A DNA stretch of 22,934 bases, from NCBI GenBank assembly GCA_036498205.1, contig DASXIC010000082.1, forward strand, positions 1 to 22,934, written 5' to 3'. Below the pieces are notes generated by a model. The model was not told where the DNA came from, did no database searches, and saw only the letters and a list, made by a program, of their open reading frames with translations. The position numbers were made by a program, and so were the translations under genes. Positions 14,464 to 21,936 of the stretch are shown piece by piece (the stretch's first letter is position 1; every line of letters starts with the position of its first letter). This DNA is from AV69 sp036498205 (lineage in GTDB: Bacteria; Verrucomicrobiota; Verrucomicrobiia; Chthoniobacterales; UBA10450).

Positions 14464-15429
14464 ATGCCGGCGGCGGAGCAGCGCGACGAAGTCGACATGC
14501 TCTGGCTGATGTTGTTGATCCGTCGGTTCGAGGAGCGGGCGAGTCAGCAGTATCAGGCGCAGAAAATTGGCGGATTTTGTCACCTCTATATTGGCCAGGA
14601 AGCTGTGGTAACCGGGGCGATTGCTGCGACCCGCGATAATGATTACCTCATTACTGCCTACCGCGATCACGCACACGCTCTCGCGCGCGGAACGACTGCG
14701 AATGCCTGCATGGCTGAGCTTTTTGGCCGGGAAACGGGTTGTTCGCACGGTCTCGGGGGATCGATGCATTTTTTTGACAAGGGTCGTCACATGTATGGCG
14801 GACACGCAATAGTTGGCGCTCACGTCCCGCTCGCCTGCGGGCTGGCTTTTGCCTGTAAATACCGGAACGAGAATCGCGTGACGCTTTGTTTTTTTGGAGA
14901 TGGCGCCATTAATCAAGGCGCGTTTCACGAGGCACTTAACCTCGCTGCGCTCTATAAACTTCCGGTGCTTTTCATCTGCGAGAACAACCTCTTTGCCATG
15001 GGGACATCTGTGGAACGCTCCACCTCGCTCAAGCAAATTATCGATCGAGCTGAAGGTTACGATATACCCGCGAGTGTCGTTGACGGAATGAACTTTAGAG
15101 AAGTTCGCGACAAGATTGCTGAAACAATAGCGTCGATCCGGAAGGAGTCGCATCCGGCGTTTATTGAGGCGCGCACTTATCGCTACCGCGGCCACTCAAT
15201 GTCCGATCCGGCCAGCTATCGGACGAAAGAGCAGCTTGAAAAATATCGTTTGGACGACCCGATCACGCGGTTGCGCGCGCAACTAACCCGTGAAGGAAAG
15301 TTGACCAACGAAAAATTCGACGAGCTGGATAAGCGCGCCAAAGAGGCGGCCCTGGCGAGTGTTAAATTCGCGGAAGAGAGCCCCGAACCGCCACTGGAAA
15401 AGCTTTACGATTACACCTACGCGCCATGA
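14464..15429 (+). CDS. pdhA: Pyruvate dehydrogenase E1 component, alpha subunit
   Basis: With E1-beta it forms the thiamine-diphosphate enzyme that decarboxylates pyruvate and transfers acetyl to the E2 lipoyl group. The 321-residue protein has IGGFCHLYIGQEAV, GLGGSMHFFD and the thiamine-diphosphate motif GDGAINQGAFHEALNLA followed by LPVLFICENN, and the phosphorylation-loop-like YRYRGHSMSDPASYR near residue 240-255. The start is either ATG 14464 or GTG 14455, which overlaps the previous stop by 4 bases. It overlaps pdhB (ATGA). Close relatives act on branched-chain oxo acids or acetoin, but the order E1-alpha, E1-beta, E2 and the motif wording favour pyruvate. Confidence 0.92.
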   Translation: MPAAEQRDEVDMLWLMLLIRRFEERASQQYQAQKIGGFCHLYIGQEAVVTGAIAATRDNDYLITAYRDHAHALARGTTANACMAELFGRETGCSHGLGGSMHFFDKGRHMYGGHAIVGAHVPLACGLAFACKYRNENRVTLCFFGDGAINQGAFHEALNLAALYKLPVLFICENNLFAMGTSVERSTSLKQIIDRAEGYDIPASVVDGMNFREVRDKIAETIASIRKESHPAFIEARTYRYRGHSMSDPASYRTKEQLEKYRLDDPITRLRAQLTREGKLTNEKFDELDKRAKEAALASVKFAEESPEPPLEKLYDYTYAP

Positions 15430-16421
15430 CTACCGCGATGCGCGAAATCACTTACCGGCAGGCGTTAAATGAGGCCTTGGCAGAGGAACTGGAGCGCGAT
15501 CCGAATGTCTTCCTTATGGGCGAGGAAGTAGCGGAATACAATGGAGCCTACAAAGTGTCGCAAGGTTTACTCGAGCGATTTGGACCGAGGCGAATCATCG
15601 ATACCCCGATTAGCGAAAACGGGTTTGCCGGTCTCGGCGTCGGTGCCGCGATGGTGGGACTGCGTCCGATTATCGAATTCATGACGTTCAGTTTTTCCCT
15701 GGTCGCATTCGATCAGGTGGTGAACAACGCCCCCAACATGTACACCATGAGCGGCGGCCAGTTTAATATTCCGATTGTCTTCCGCGGCCCGAACGGGCCG
15801 GCGCATCAGCTTGGCGCCACTCATTCCCACGCTACGGAATGTTTGTACGCGAATGTTCCCGGTTTGAAAGTGTGTACGCCGGCAACGCCGCGGGACGCGA
15901 AAGGACTTTTGAAGACGGCCGTGCGGGATAACAATCCGGTTCTCGTTCTTGAAGCAGAGCTGCTCTACAGCTCGAAGGGGATGATCGAGCCGGCGGACAC
16001 GGAGCTGCTTATTCCGCTGGGCGAAGCGGAGGTGAAACGGGAAGGTTCCGATGTGACGGTGATTTGCTATTCGCAAACCGTGCCGATCGCGCTTGCCGTC
16101 GCGCAGGATCTCGAGAACGAGGACATCAGTGTTGAAGTGCTCGATTTGCGTTCCATCAAGCCGTTGGACGAGCGGGCGATTTACAGGTCGGTTGCCAAAA
16201 CGCACCGCGTTGTCATCGTCGAACAAGATCGTCCCTTCTGCGGAGTCGGTGCGGAGGTATGCTACCGGATTCAGAACAACATTTTTGACGAACTTGATGC
16301 CCCAATCGCGCGCGTATCGCAGGAGGATGTACCGATGCCGTATAACGAACGACTCGAGCAAGCAGTCCTCCCAAACCGCGAGAAGCTAATCGCGGCGATA
16401 AAAAAAGTTTGTTACGCCTGA
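15426..16421 (+). CDS. pdhB: Pyruvate dehydrogenase E1 component, beta subunit
   Basis: The 331-residue transketolase-like subunit completes the E1 heterotetramer. Motifs are MGEEVAEYNGAYKVSQGL (30-47), DTPISENGFAGLGVGAAM (59-76), GPNGPAHQLGATHSH, and the C-terminal transketolase domain with DLRSIKPLDE and VIVEQDRPFCGVGAEV. Its ATG at 15426 overlaps the pdhA stop, giving tight stoichiometric coupling. pdhC starts 6 bases after its stop. Confidence 0.94.
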   Translation: MTTAMREITYRQALNEALAEELERDPNVFLMGEEVAEYNGAYKVSQGLLERFGPRRIIDTPISENGFAGLGVGAAMVGLRPIIEFMTFSFSLVAFDQVVNNAPNMYTMSGGQFNIPIVFRGPNGPAHQLGATHSHATECLYANVPGLKVCTPATPRDAKGLLKTAVRDNNPVLVLEAELLYSSKGMIEPADTELLIPLGEAEVKREGSDVTVICYSQTVPIALAVAQDLENEDISVEVLDLRSIKPLDERAIYRSVAKTHRVVIVEQDRPFCGVGAEVCYRIQNNIFDELDAPIARVSQEDVPMPYNERLEQAVLPNREKLIAAIKKVCYA

Positions 16422-16427
16422 CCCGTT

Positions 16428-17741
16428 ATGCCGGAAATTCAAATGCCGAAGCTGAGCGACACGATGACGGAGGGAACTCTCGTGGCGTGGAAAAAAAAGA
16501 AAGGCGAGAAAGTCGTCGCCGGCGAAGTCCTGGCCGAGATCGAAACAGACAAGGCCACAATGGAATGGGAATCGCCCGAGGATGGGACATTGAGCGATAT
16601 TTATGTGGAGGAGGGCGGCAAGGTAGAGGTGGGCCAACCGATTGCCTTCATCGGCGAGCCTGGTGAAACCGCGAAACATTCCGAGGGTAAGAAAGAGCCG
16701 GAACCGGTCAAAAAACCGCAGGCGGAAACCGAGAAACCGGCTCCGGCCGCAACGAAGGAAAAAGAAACCGCGCCTCCGCAGGAAAAAACCAAAGAGGCAG
16801 ACGTCTCGTCGGCAGATGCGCGGCCGGAGCAGGGATCGCCGCGAAGCGATCAGACGCGTGTCAAAGCATCGCCGGTGGCGCGCCGTTTGGCCGGCGAGCT
16901 TGGAATCGACCTGGCAGACGTTGAGGGGACCGGTCCTGACGGGCGGATAACGGAAAGCGACGTTCGGGCGGCTGCAAAATCTGGGCGCTCGACGGGCGAT
17001 TCGGCTAAATCTTCGCAGCAAAAGGCACCCGCCCCGATCAAACCTGGACACGGCTCGCGTATTCAACTCAGTGGAATGCGGAAGGTGATCGCCGAGCGGC
17101 TCGTCGCCAGCAAAGCGCCCGTTCCTCATTTTTATCTCAACATCGACATCGACGCCGGCCCACTCGTTGCCGCTCGGGCGGAATTAAAATCGGCTGGCGA
17201 AGAGAGTGACACCGCAAAAATTACGGTGAACGATTTCGTCCTAAAAGCCTCAGTCGATGCCGCAGTCAAGGTGCCCAAGGTGAACGCCGCGTTCGATCAG
17301 GATGCGATTGTTTTGTACGAGGATGTTGACCTCGCGGTGGCGGTGGCGATTGAGGATGGTCTCGTCACGCCTGTCATTCGTGCTGCGCAAAAAAAGTCGC
17401 TGCGAGAGATCAGCGAGGCGATGAAAGATTTGGCGCATCGTGCGCGGCACAAACGAATGAAGCCGGAGGAATTTCAGGGGGGCACATTCACCGTTTCTAA
17501 CCTCGGCGGCTATGGCGTCGATTATTTCTCCGCCATTATCAATCCGCCTCAGGGCTTTGTTCTTTCTGTCGGCGCGATCCGCAAAAAACCGGTAGTGGAT
17601 GACTGCGATACGATCGTAGTGGGCAGTCGCCTTGAGATCGGGATGAGTTGCGATCATCGTGTCATCGACGGGGCCCTCGGAGCCGAATATCTGAAGGAAT
17701 TGCGTCGCCTGCTCGAAAACCCTGCCTTGCTTTTGGTTTAG
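16428..17741 (+). CDS. pdhC: Dihydrolipoamide acetyltransferase (PDH E2)
   Basis: E2 is the core of the pyruvate dehydrogenase complex. One lipoyl domain (1-78) has ETDKATMEWE with the lipoyl lysine at 42. A charged Lys/Glu/Pro-rich linker leads to the E1/E3-binding domain (about 145-180: ASPVARRLAGELGIDLADV, GTGPDGRITESDV). A second linker precedes the catalytic acyltransferase domain (about 205-437), ending with DHRVIDGALGAEYL where His410 and Asp414 are the active-site pair. At 437 residues with one lipoyl domain it is the common single-lipoyl form. No E3 (lpd) gene follows; the next gene is convergent, so E3 must be elsewhere. Confidence 0.94.
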   Translation: MPEIQMPKLSDTMTEGTLVAWKKKKGEKVVAGEVLAEIETDKATMEWESPEDGTLSDIYVEEGGKVEVGQPIAFIGEPGETAKHSEGKKEPEPVKKPQAETEKPAPAATKEKETAPPQEKTKEADVSSADARPEQGSPRSDQTRVKASPVARRLAGELGIDLADVEGTGPDGRITESDVRAAAKSGRSTGDSAKSSQQKAPAPIKPGHGSRIQLSGMRKVIAERLVASKAPVPHFYLNIDIDAGPLVAARAELKSAGEESDTAKITVNDFVLKASVDAAVKVPKVNAAFDQDAIVLYEDVDLAVAVAIEDGLVTPVIRAAQKKSLREISEAMKDLAHRARHKRMKPEEFQGGTFTVSNLGGYGVDYFSAIINPPQGFVLSVGAIRKKPVVDDCDTIVVGSRLEIGMSCDHRVIDGALGAEYLKELRRLLENPALLLV

Positions 17742-17762
17742 CCTCGATGCGGTGGCGCTTGA

Positions 17763-18233
17763 CTAAAGAGCCGTTGTTTCCCAAGTCATGAAATCGTCCA
17801 ATGACTGCCTTGTTCTTGCCACGGCGAACCCGATCACGGTTGCGTCGTCAACAAAGCCAAGGAACGGAATTTCATCCGGGATTAAATCAAACGGATCCAC
17901 TAGATAACTGACAGCAGCGATGATTGTTAAGAGTGCTTCCGCCGGTGCGTTGCGATATTCCCCCCGATAATAGGCGCGAATCAATCGCAGCATAGCTTGA
18001 ACATAGGGCCAGGAATCCTTAAACGGCGCTTTTGGAATCGCGGCAGCCTTTCGAGAGGCCTCTTCAAACAACGCGCGTAAACGCGTCGGATCTTTGGCGT
18101 AAAATTCTGCGTCAACGATTGCGTTGGCAAATGCTTCGCTTCGAATCGCTGCCTTCTCATGCTCGCGGCGTGGACTATCGGGCCTCGACTGGATTTTTCG
18201 CCGGGCAATTGTTTTCGCCTTTGCCTTTTGCAT
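17763..18233 (-). CDS. DUF1232 (YkvA-like) protein
   Basis: The C-terminal part carries the DUF1232 signature YLVDPFDLIPDEIPFLGFVDD followed by ATVIGFAVARTRQSLDDF. The function of this widespread family is not settled. The upstream half is basic and helical. The frame opens at TTG 18284; the first ATG (18233) gives 156 residues. Neither start has a clear ribosome-binding site, so the N-terminus is uncertain by 17 residues. It ends 21 bases from the convergent pdhC stop. Confidence 0.85.
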   Translation of the reverse strand: MQKAKAKTIARRKIQSRPDSPRREHEKAAIRSEAFANAIVDAEFYAKDPTRLRALFEEASRKAAAIPKAPFKDSWPYVQAMLRLIRAYYRGEYRNAPAEALLTIIAAVSYLVDPFDLIPDEIPFLGFVDDATVIGFAVARTRQSLDDFMTWETTAL

Positions 18234-18363
18234 CCGCGCTATCAAAGCATCGGGCTGCGCCCGTGAGAAGGCGATTTCTGGCAAAATTGCAGCGGTTATC
18301 CCTGAGGAGATGATTTGCCCGGGTACTCCAAACTGGCGAAACGCTCGTTGCGCATGACGTCGC

Positions 18364-18384
18364 AGGAGGCAGAATGAATTAATG
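18364..18384 (+). promoter_or_regulatory. Shine-Dalgarno with two-codon frame overlapping the next start
   Basis: AGGAGG (18364-18369) lies 4 bases before an ATG at 18374 that opens the two-codon frame ATG AAT TAA. Its stop overlaps the ATG of the next gene at 18382 (TAATG). The ribosome-binding site is better placed for the two-codon frame than for the gene, which is 12 bases away. Terminate-and-reinitiate coupling is possible. Confidence 0.4.
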
Positions 18385-18708
18385 GATGGCCACGGAGATC
18401 ATCGTCCCTTGCGAATTGTCTCATTTGCCGTCCATGCCACACGCGGAATCATTCGCGATCAATCGACTCGCCGTTGGACGATGTTTGGCGCGCTTCTCGT
18501 CGCGATGATTCTGCTTTTTGGCGGCACAACATTTTTACAACCTTTCCTTTCGCCGCGTGACCACCCGGCTTGGTTCATTCTGTTTTGGCTGGCCTGCGCC
18601 TGGGTGACCTTGCTTGCATTGTTGCTGGCACTTTTCGATCTGCTGATGGTGCGCATCCAGGCACGTTCCAACCGCCGAGTCCTGCGGCAGGAGCTCGACG
18701 GCGAGTGA
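18382..18708 (+). CDS. Small two-helix membrane protein, unknown
   Basis: The 108-residue protein has a basic N-terminus and two hydrophobic segments (about 34-54 and 64-91), then a basic C-terminal tail rich in Arg. I do not recognise a family. The GTG of the dGTPase-like gene overlaps its stop (GTGA), suggesting one transcript and coupled translation. The N-terminal 30 residues are uncertain: an in-frame ATG at 18481 just before the first helix could be an alternative start, but the AGGAGG upstream of 18382 favours the longer form. Confidence 0.7.
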   Translation: MDGHGDHRPLRIVSFAVHATRGIIRDQSTRRWTMFGALLVAMILLFGGTTFLQPFLSPRDHPAWFILFWLACAWVTLLALLLALFDLLMVRIQARSNRRVLRQELDGE

Positions 18709-19862
18709 GCGAATTCAAGAGTCGCGAAGAAATGGAAGCGAACGAAAGGAGTGTGCTCGCCCCTTACGCCCAAAAATCAGCCGAATCACGAGGACGACGG
18801 TTTACCGAGCCACTGCACGCTTATCGGACGGAATTTCAGCGCGATCGCGCGCGCATCATCCACTCCCGCGCATTTCGTCGATTGGAATATAAGACGCAGG
18901 TTTTTCTCAATGGTACCGGTGACCATTTGCGGACCCGATTGACCCACACAATTGAGGTGGCCTCGATCAGCCGCACCATCGCGCGGGCACTGGGGCTAAA
19001 CGAGGATTTGGCCGAGGCAATTGCGCTGGCGCACGATCTTGGGCACGCGCCCTTCGGACATTCCGGTGAGGAAACACTCGCCGAATGCATGCGCGAGCAC
19101 GGAGGTTTTGAGCACAACCGGCAAAGCCTGCGTGTAGTCGAATTACTCGAGACGCCCTACCCCAGGTTTTCCGGACTTAATCTCAGTTTTGAAGTGCGCG
19201 AAGGAATGAGAAAACATCAGGCTTTTTACGATCCGCCGGACGATCAGGCGGAAAAATATTACTGCCCTTCCCTCGAAGCGCAGGTCGCAAATTTGGCGGA
19301 CGAGATTACCTACTACAGTCACGATTTGGACGACGCCGTCGATTTCGACATTCTCAGCTTTGCCCAATTGGAGGAAATTCATGTTTGGCAGCACGGTGTA
19401 AAGTCGGTGCATAAACGCTATCCGGACTTGCGCCAGCCCGAGCTTCACAAACTGGTGATTCGGGAAATTATTGACCGGCAAGTGGAAGATGTTGTTAGCA
19501 GCAGCGCGGTTGCAATTGCTTCGGCGGAGGTCCGCTCGTCGGATGCGGTCCGAATGCAACCCGGTCCACTCGTTCGTTACAGCGATGAGCTTTGGCGCGA
19601 TAACCGTGAGCTGCGAAAATTTCTCTATCAAAATGTTTATTATCATCCCCGCGTGGCGCAGGTGAACCGGCGGGCCTGCGAAATGTTGCGCGAGGTTTTT
19701 GCAGCATATGTGCTCGATCCGGAACGACTAGGCGACGGCGCGTCGCGCCGAATCGAGCAAGAAGGCCTGCACCGTACGGTTTGCGATTACGTTGCGGGAA
19801 TGACCGACCGCTACCTGATGGAGGAGTTCCAGCGTTTAAATGAAGCGTCGCAAAACAGCTGA
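18705..19862 (+). CDS. dgt: Deoxyguanosinetriphosphate triphosphohydrolase-like protein
   Basis: HD-domain enzymes of this family hydrolyse dNTPs to nucleosides and triphosphate, affecting nucleotide pools. The 385-residue protein has LAPYAQKSAESRGR (18-31), RAFRRLEYKTQVF, RLTHTIEVA with His81, HDLGHAPFGHSGE with the HD pair at 110-111, and ADEITYYSHDLDDAVD with the downstream metal aspartate. The length fits the shorter Dgt-like clade, not the 505-residue E. coli Dgt. I chose GTG 18705 because it overlaps the upstream stop and includes the conserved SREEMEANE start; ATG 18732 is possible. The upstream frame to 18570 overlaps the membrane-protein gene and lacks homology. Confidence 0.92.
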   Translation: MSEFKSREEMEANERSVLAPYAQKSAESRGRRFTEPLHAYRTEFQRDRARIIHSRAFRRLEYKTQVFLNGTGDHLRTRLTHTIEVASISRTIARALGLNEDLAEAIALAHDLGHAPFGHSGEETLAECMREHGGFEHNRQSLRVVELLETPYPRFSGLNLSFEVREGMRKHQAFYDPPDDQAEKYYCPSLEAQVANLADEITYYSHDLDDAVDFDILSFAQLEEIHVWQHGVKSVHKRYPDLRQPELHKLVIREIIDRQVEDVVSSSAVAIASAEVRSSDAVRMQPGPLVRYSDELWRDNRELRKFLYQNVYYHPRVAQVNRRACEMLREVFAAYVLDPERLGDGASRRIEQEGLHRTVCDYVAGMTDRYLMEEFQRLNEASQNS

Positions 19863-19867
19863 GGATT

Positions 19868-20497
19868 TCAGGCAGCGGCGTTGCCGCTTTCGTCGCGCAG
19901 ATATTGGATGAGCAAACGAAGCCGGGCGTTGAGGCTAAGTTCTTCGAGAATTTGCTGACGCCGTATCGGATCGACAACGAAAGTCGCCGCCATCAAATCG
20001 GCAAGTAACGCCAGATCCGTTAAGTCGGAGAGGTAACGGTCCAGCTTTGCCGGCAGCTCACGGCCGGCAGTTTTGAACCGTGAGTAAAGTTCAAGTACTT
20101 TGGCGCCAAGCGCCTCGGTTTCGATTGTGGTCTCTTCCTCCGACAGGAGCGCTTCGATTCTTGCGATAGGAAAAGGCTCGAGCTGCGCGAAATCGATCAA
20201 GCGAACCCGTTGCAACCCCTGCAAAATCAAATTTGAAGTGCCGTCGCCGCGATCGACACAGGCTCGAATCAACCCGATCGCTGCAATGTGGAAAAAATCG
20301 GTGCTCGATTTCCACTGCGGCCGATCTGGTCGAATGAGTGTGACACAAAACATCCTTTCGTGAGCCAGCGCGTATTCAAGCATATCCCGGTAGCGCGGCT
20401 CAAAAATGTGAAGTGGGAGAAGTGCGTGTGGAAAGAGCAACCCGCCTGGCAAGGGCATTACCGGTGCCTGGTCCGGAAGAATTTCGGTTTCGTCCAT
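19868..20497 (-). CDS. Stand-alone Lon N-terminal (LON substrate-binding) domain protein
   Basis: The 209-residue protein has the Lon N-domain pattern MPLPGGLLFPHALLPLHIFEPRYR (about 14-37), then VTLIRP, AIGLIRACVDRGDGTSNLILQGLQRVRL, and a helical C-terminal part. It has no AAA+ or Ser-Lys protease domain, so it is the free-standing form found widely in bacteria; its role, perhaps in substrate recognition, is unknown. ATG 20497 is preceded by GAGGA 8 bases upstream. It ends 5 bases from the convergent dgt stop. It is last in the antiporter-ribE-aroD cluster. Confidence 0.9.
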   Translation of the reverse strand: MDETEILPDQAPVMPLPGGLLFPHALLPLHIFEPRYRDMLEYALAHERMFCVTLIRPDRPQWKSSTDFFHIAAIGLIRACVDRGDGTSNLILQGLQRVRLIDFAQLEPFPIARIEALLSEEETTIETEALGAKVLELYSRFKTAGRELPAKLDRYLSDLTDLALLADLMAATFVVDPIRRQQILEELSLNARLRLLIQYLRDESGNAAA

Positions 20498-20570
20498 TAG
20501 CCCATTCCTCTATTTCCTGCTGCGCAAGATGTGCGCCAGGAAGATTTCCCTAATAAGATCGCGCTCGCCC

Positions 20571-21242
20571 TCACATTCTCGCGTAAAAATCACGCAACCG
20601 GCGCAATTGCTCGAGCGTCAATTGCCCATTATGCATGCGACGACGGAGGGGCGCATAGACCAAGGCGGAGCCGCATTCAGGAAACAACAGCCGTGAAATA
20701 ACCCCAAATTTTCCTGTCGCCATCACGCAGAGGCGCCCCGGCGTAGTCTGGCTCCGAAGTAACTCCAGCAATACCAGCAGATCATCGATCGACTCAGCGC
20801 GCGAAACGATCTTGAAAAGATCAGCGCCCAATTTTTTCGCGCGATCGAATTGCTTGACCAAATCGGGTAGCGGCGGGGTAGCGTCGAAATCGTGCATCGA
20901 ACAAATGCGCCCAATTTTTAGCCGGCCAGCTTCTTCCCAAACTTGTTTCAGTGTTGATGTGGAGCGTAGCTCGATGTCGACAGACGCTGCGTGCGACAGG
21001 AACTTCAACAGAAGTTCCCTTCGCTGATCATCCCTCAGTTTGCCGCTACCGCCCTCGGCGGGATGGCGGGCTGTGAGAACGAGTGGCCGTTTAAGGCGAG
21101 CAATCTCAGAGTCCCGCAAATTGCCCAGGCAATCGAGACGCAATTCGAAGAAATCGGGCGGTTTTCGCATTCGCTGAGCGAGATTCAATTCCTCTTTCGA
21201 GGCGATTACGCCCACAGTTGCAGGCAGTGCCCGTTTAAACAC
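20571..21242 (-). CDS. aroD: Type I 3-dehydroquinate dehydratase
   Basis: AroD dehydrates 3-dehydroquinate to 3-dehydroshikimate in the shikimate pathway through a Schiff base. The 223-residue protein has FFELRLDCL (31-39), LTARHPAEGG (56-65), SMHDFDATP with the catalytic His117, and ADLFKIVSRA with the Schiff-base Lys144, then CVMATGKFGVISRLLFPECGSALVYAPL. It is somewhat shorter than the enteric enzyme (about 250). The GTG at 21242 overlaps the riboflavin synthase stop by 8 bases. Confidence 0.93.
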   Translation of the reverse strand: MFKRALPATVGVIASKEELNLAQRMRKPPDFFELRLDCLGNLRDSEIARLKRPLVLTARHPAEGGSGKLRDDQRRELLLKFLSHAASVDIELRSTSTLKQVWEEAGRLKIGRICSMHDFDATPPLPDLVKQFDRAKKLGADLFKIVSRAESIDDLLVLLELLRSQTTPGRLCVMATGKFGVISRLLFPECGSALVYAPLRRRMHNGQLTLEQLRRLRDFYARM

Positions 21243-21894
21243 GCGACCGGAAGTTATCTGGTGAAGCCGGCGTTATTCCGGCCGCAGGTGGGCGCGCCAG
21301 GCTTATGGCCTGTGGCAGCATCCGCTCCACATATTTCGCGAGGACGTCGAACTCGAGATTTACCAGATCCCCCTGCCGGGCGTTCTTGAGGTTCGTGGAG
21401 CGTAACGTATGCGGAATAATCCAAGTCACGAAACTCTCCTCGCTAACTTCGGCGACGGTGAGACTGATACCATTCACGGCGATAGATCCTTTTTCGGCAA
21501 CATAACGGACCTGTTGCGGTTCTAATGCAATCTCGAGTCGCGAGTTACCTTGCTTCTTGGCCAAATCAAGAATCGGCGAAGTGCAATCAATATGACCTTG
21601 GACAAAATGTCCGTCGAGCGTGGCGCCGGCGCGTATGGGACGTTCGAGGTTGACGAGGTTGCCATCGCGAAGTCCACCCAGGTTTGTGCGGGCAACTGTT
21701 TCCTCCAGCAGGTCAAAAATGATCTCTTCTCCTTGTTGAGACACGAGCGTGAGGCAACAGCCGTTAACCGCAATGCTATCTCCGATTCGAATGTTCTGGC
21801 TCGAATCCGGTGCCGCGACCCGCAACTGATTTCCACCGTTTTCGGCATCCGCGTCACGGACTCTGCCAATTTCTTCAATCAATCCGGTAAACAT
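21235..21894 (-). CDS. ribE: Riboflavin synthase, alpha chain
   Basis: Riboflavin synthase dismutates two 6,7-dimethyl-8-ribityllumazine molecules to riboflavin. The start MFTGLIEEIGRV is the family signature. Two lumazine-binding repeats are visible: GDSIAVNGCCLTLV (38-51) with GHFVQGHID near 95-103, and KGSIAVNGISLTVAEV in the second half. The length of 219 residues is normal. The 42-base gap to the upstream antiporter-like gene leaves no room for an FMN riboswitch, so regulation here, if any, is at the head of the cluster. It overlaps aroD, an unusual pairing of pathways. Confidence 0.95.
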   Translation of the reverse strand: MFTGLIEEIGRVRDADAENGGNQLRVAAPDSSQNIRIGDSIAVNGCCLTLVSQQGEEIIFDLLEETVARTNLGGLRDGNLVNLERPIRAGATLDGHFVQGHIDCTSPILDLAKKQGNSRLEIALEPQQVRYVAEKGSIAVNGISLTVAEVSEESFVTWIIPHTLRSTNLKNARQGDLVNLEFDVLAKYVERMLPQAISLARPPAAGITPASPDNFRSRV

Positions 21895-21936
21895 GGGCCC
21901 ATCACAGTCAGGCGACTGTGAGAGCGGCGCAAATCC

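Noticed and set aside
14416..15195. 259-codon minus-strand frame opposite pdhA, and a similar 264-codon frame opposite pdhB
   Set aside because: Both are antisense shadows of strongly conserved pdh genes, with Arg/His-rich non-homologous translations.
18570..18704. Longer dgt frame inside the small membrane-protein gene
   Set aside because: No homology in the added part; the GTG at 18705 overlaps the upstream stop and begins the conserved region.
19874..19888. AGCGGC/GCCGCT hairpin between dgt and the LON gene as a terminator
   Set aside because: Short stem with a 3-nt loop inside the LON coding end and only a few T residues; too weak.
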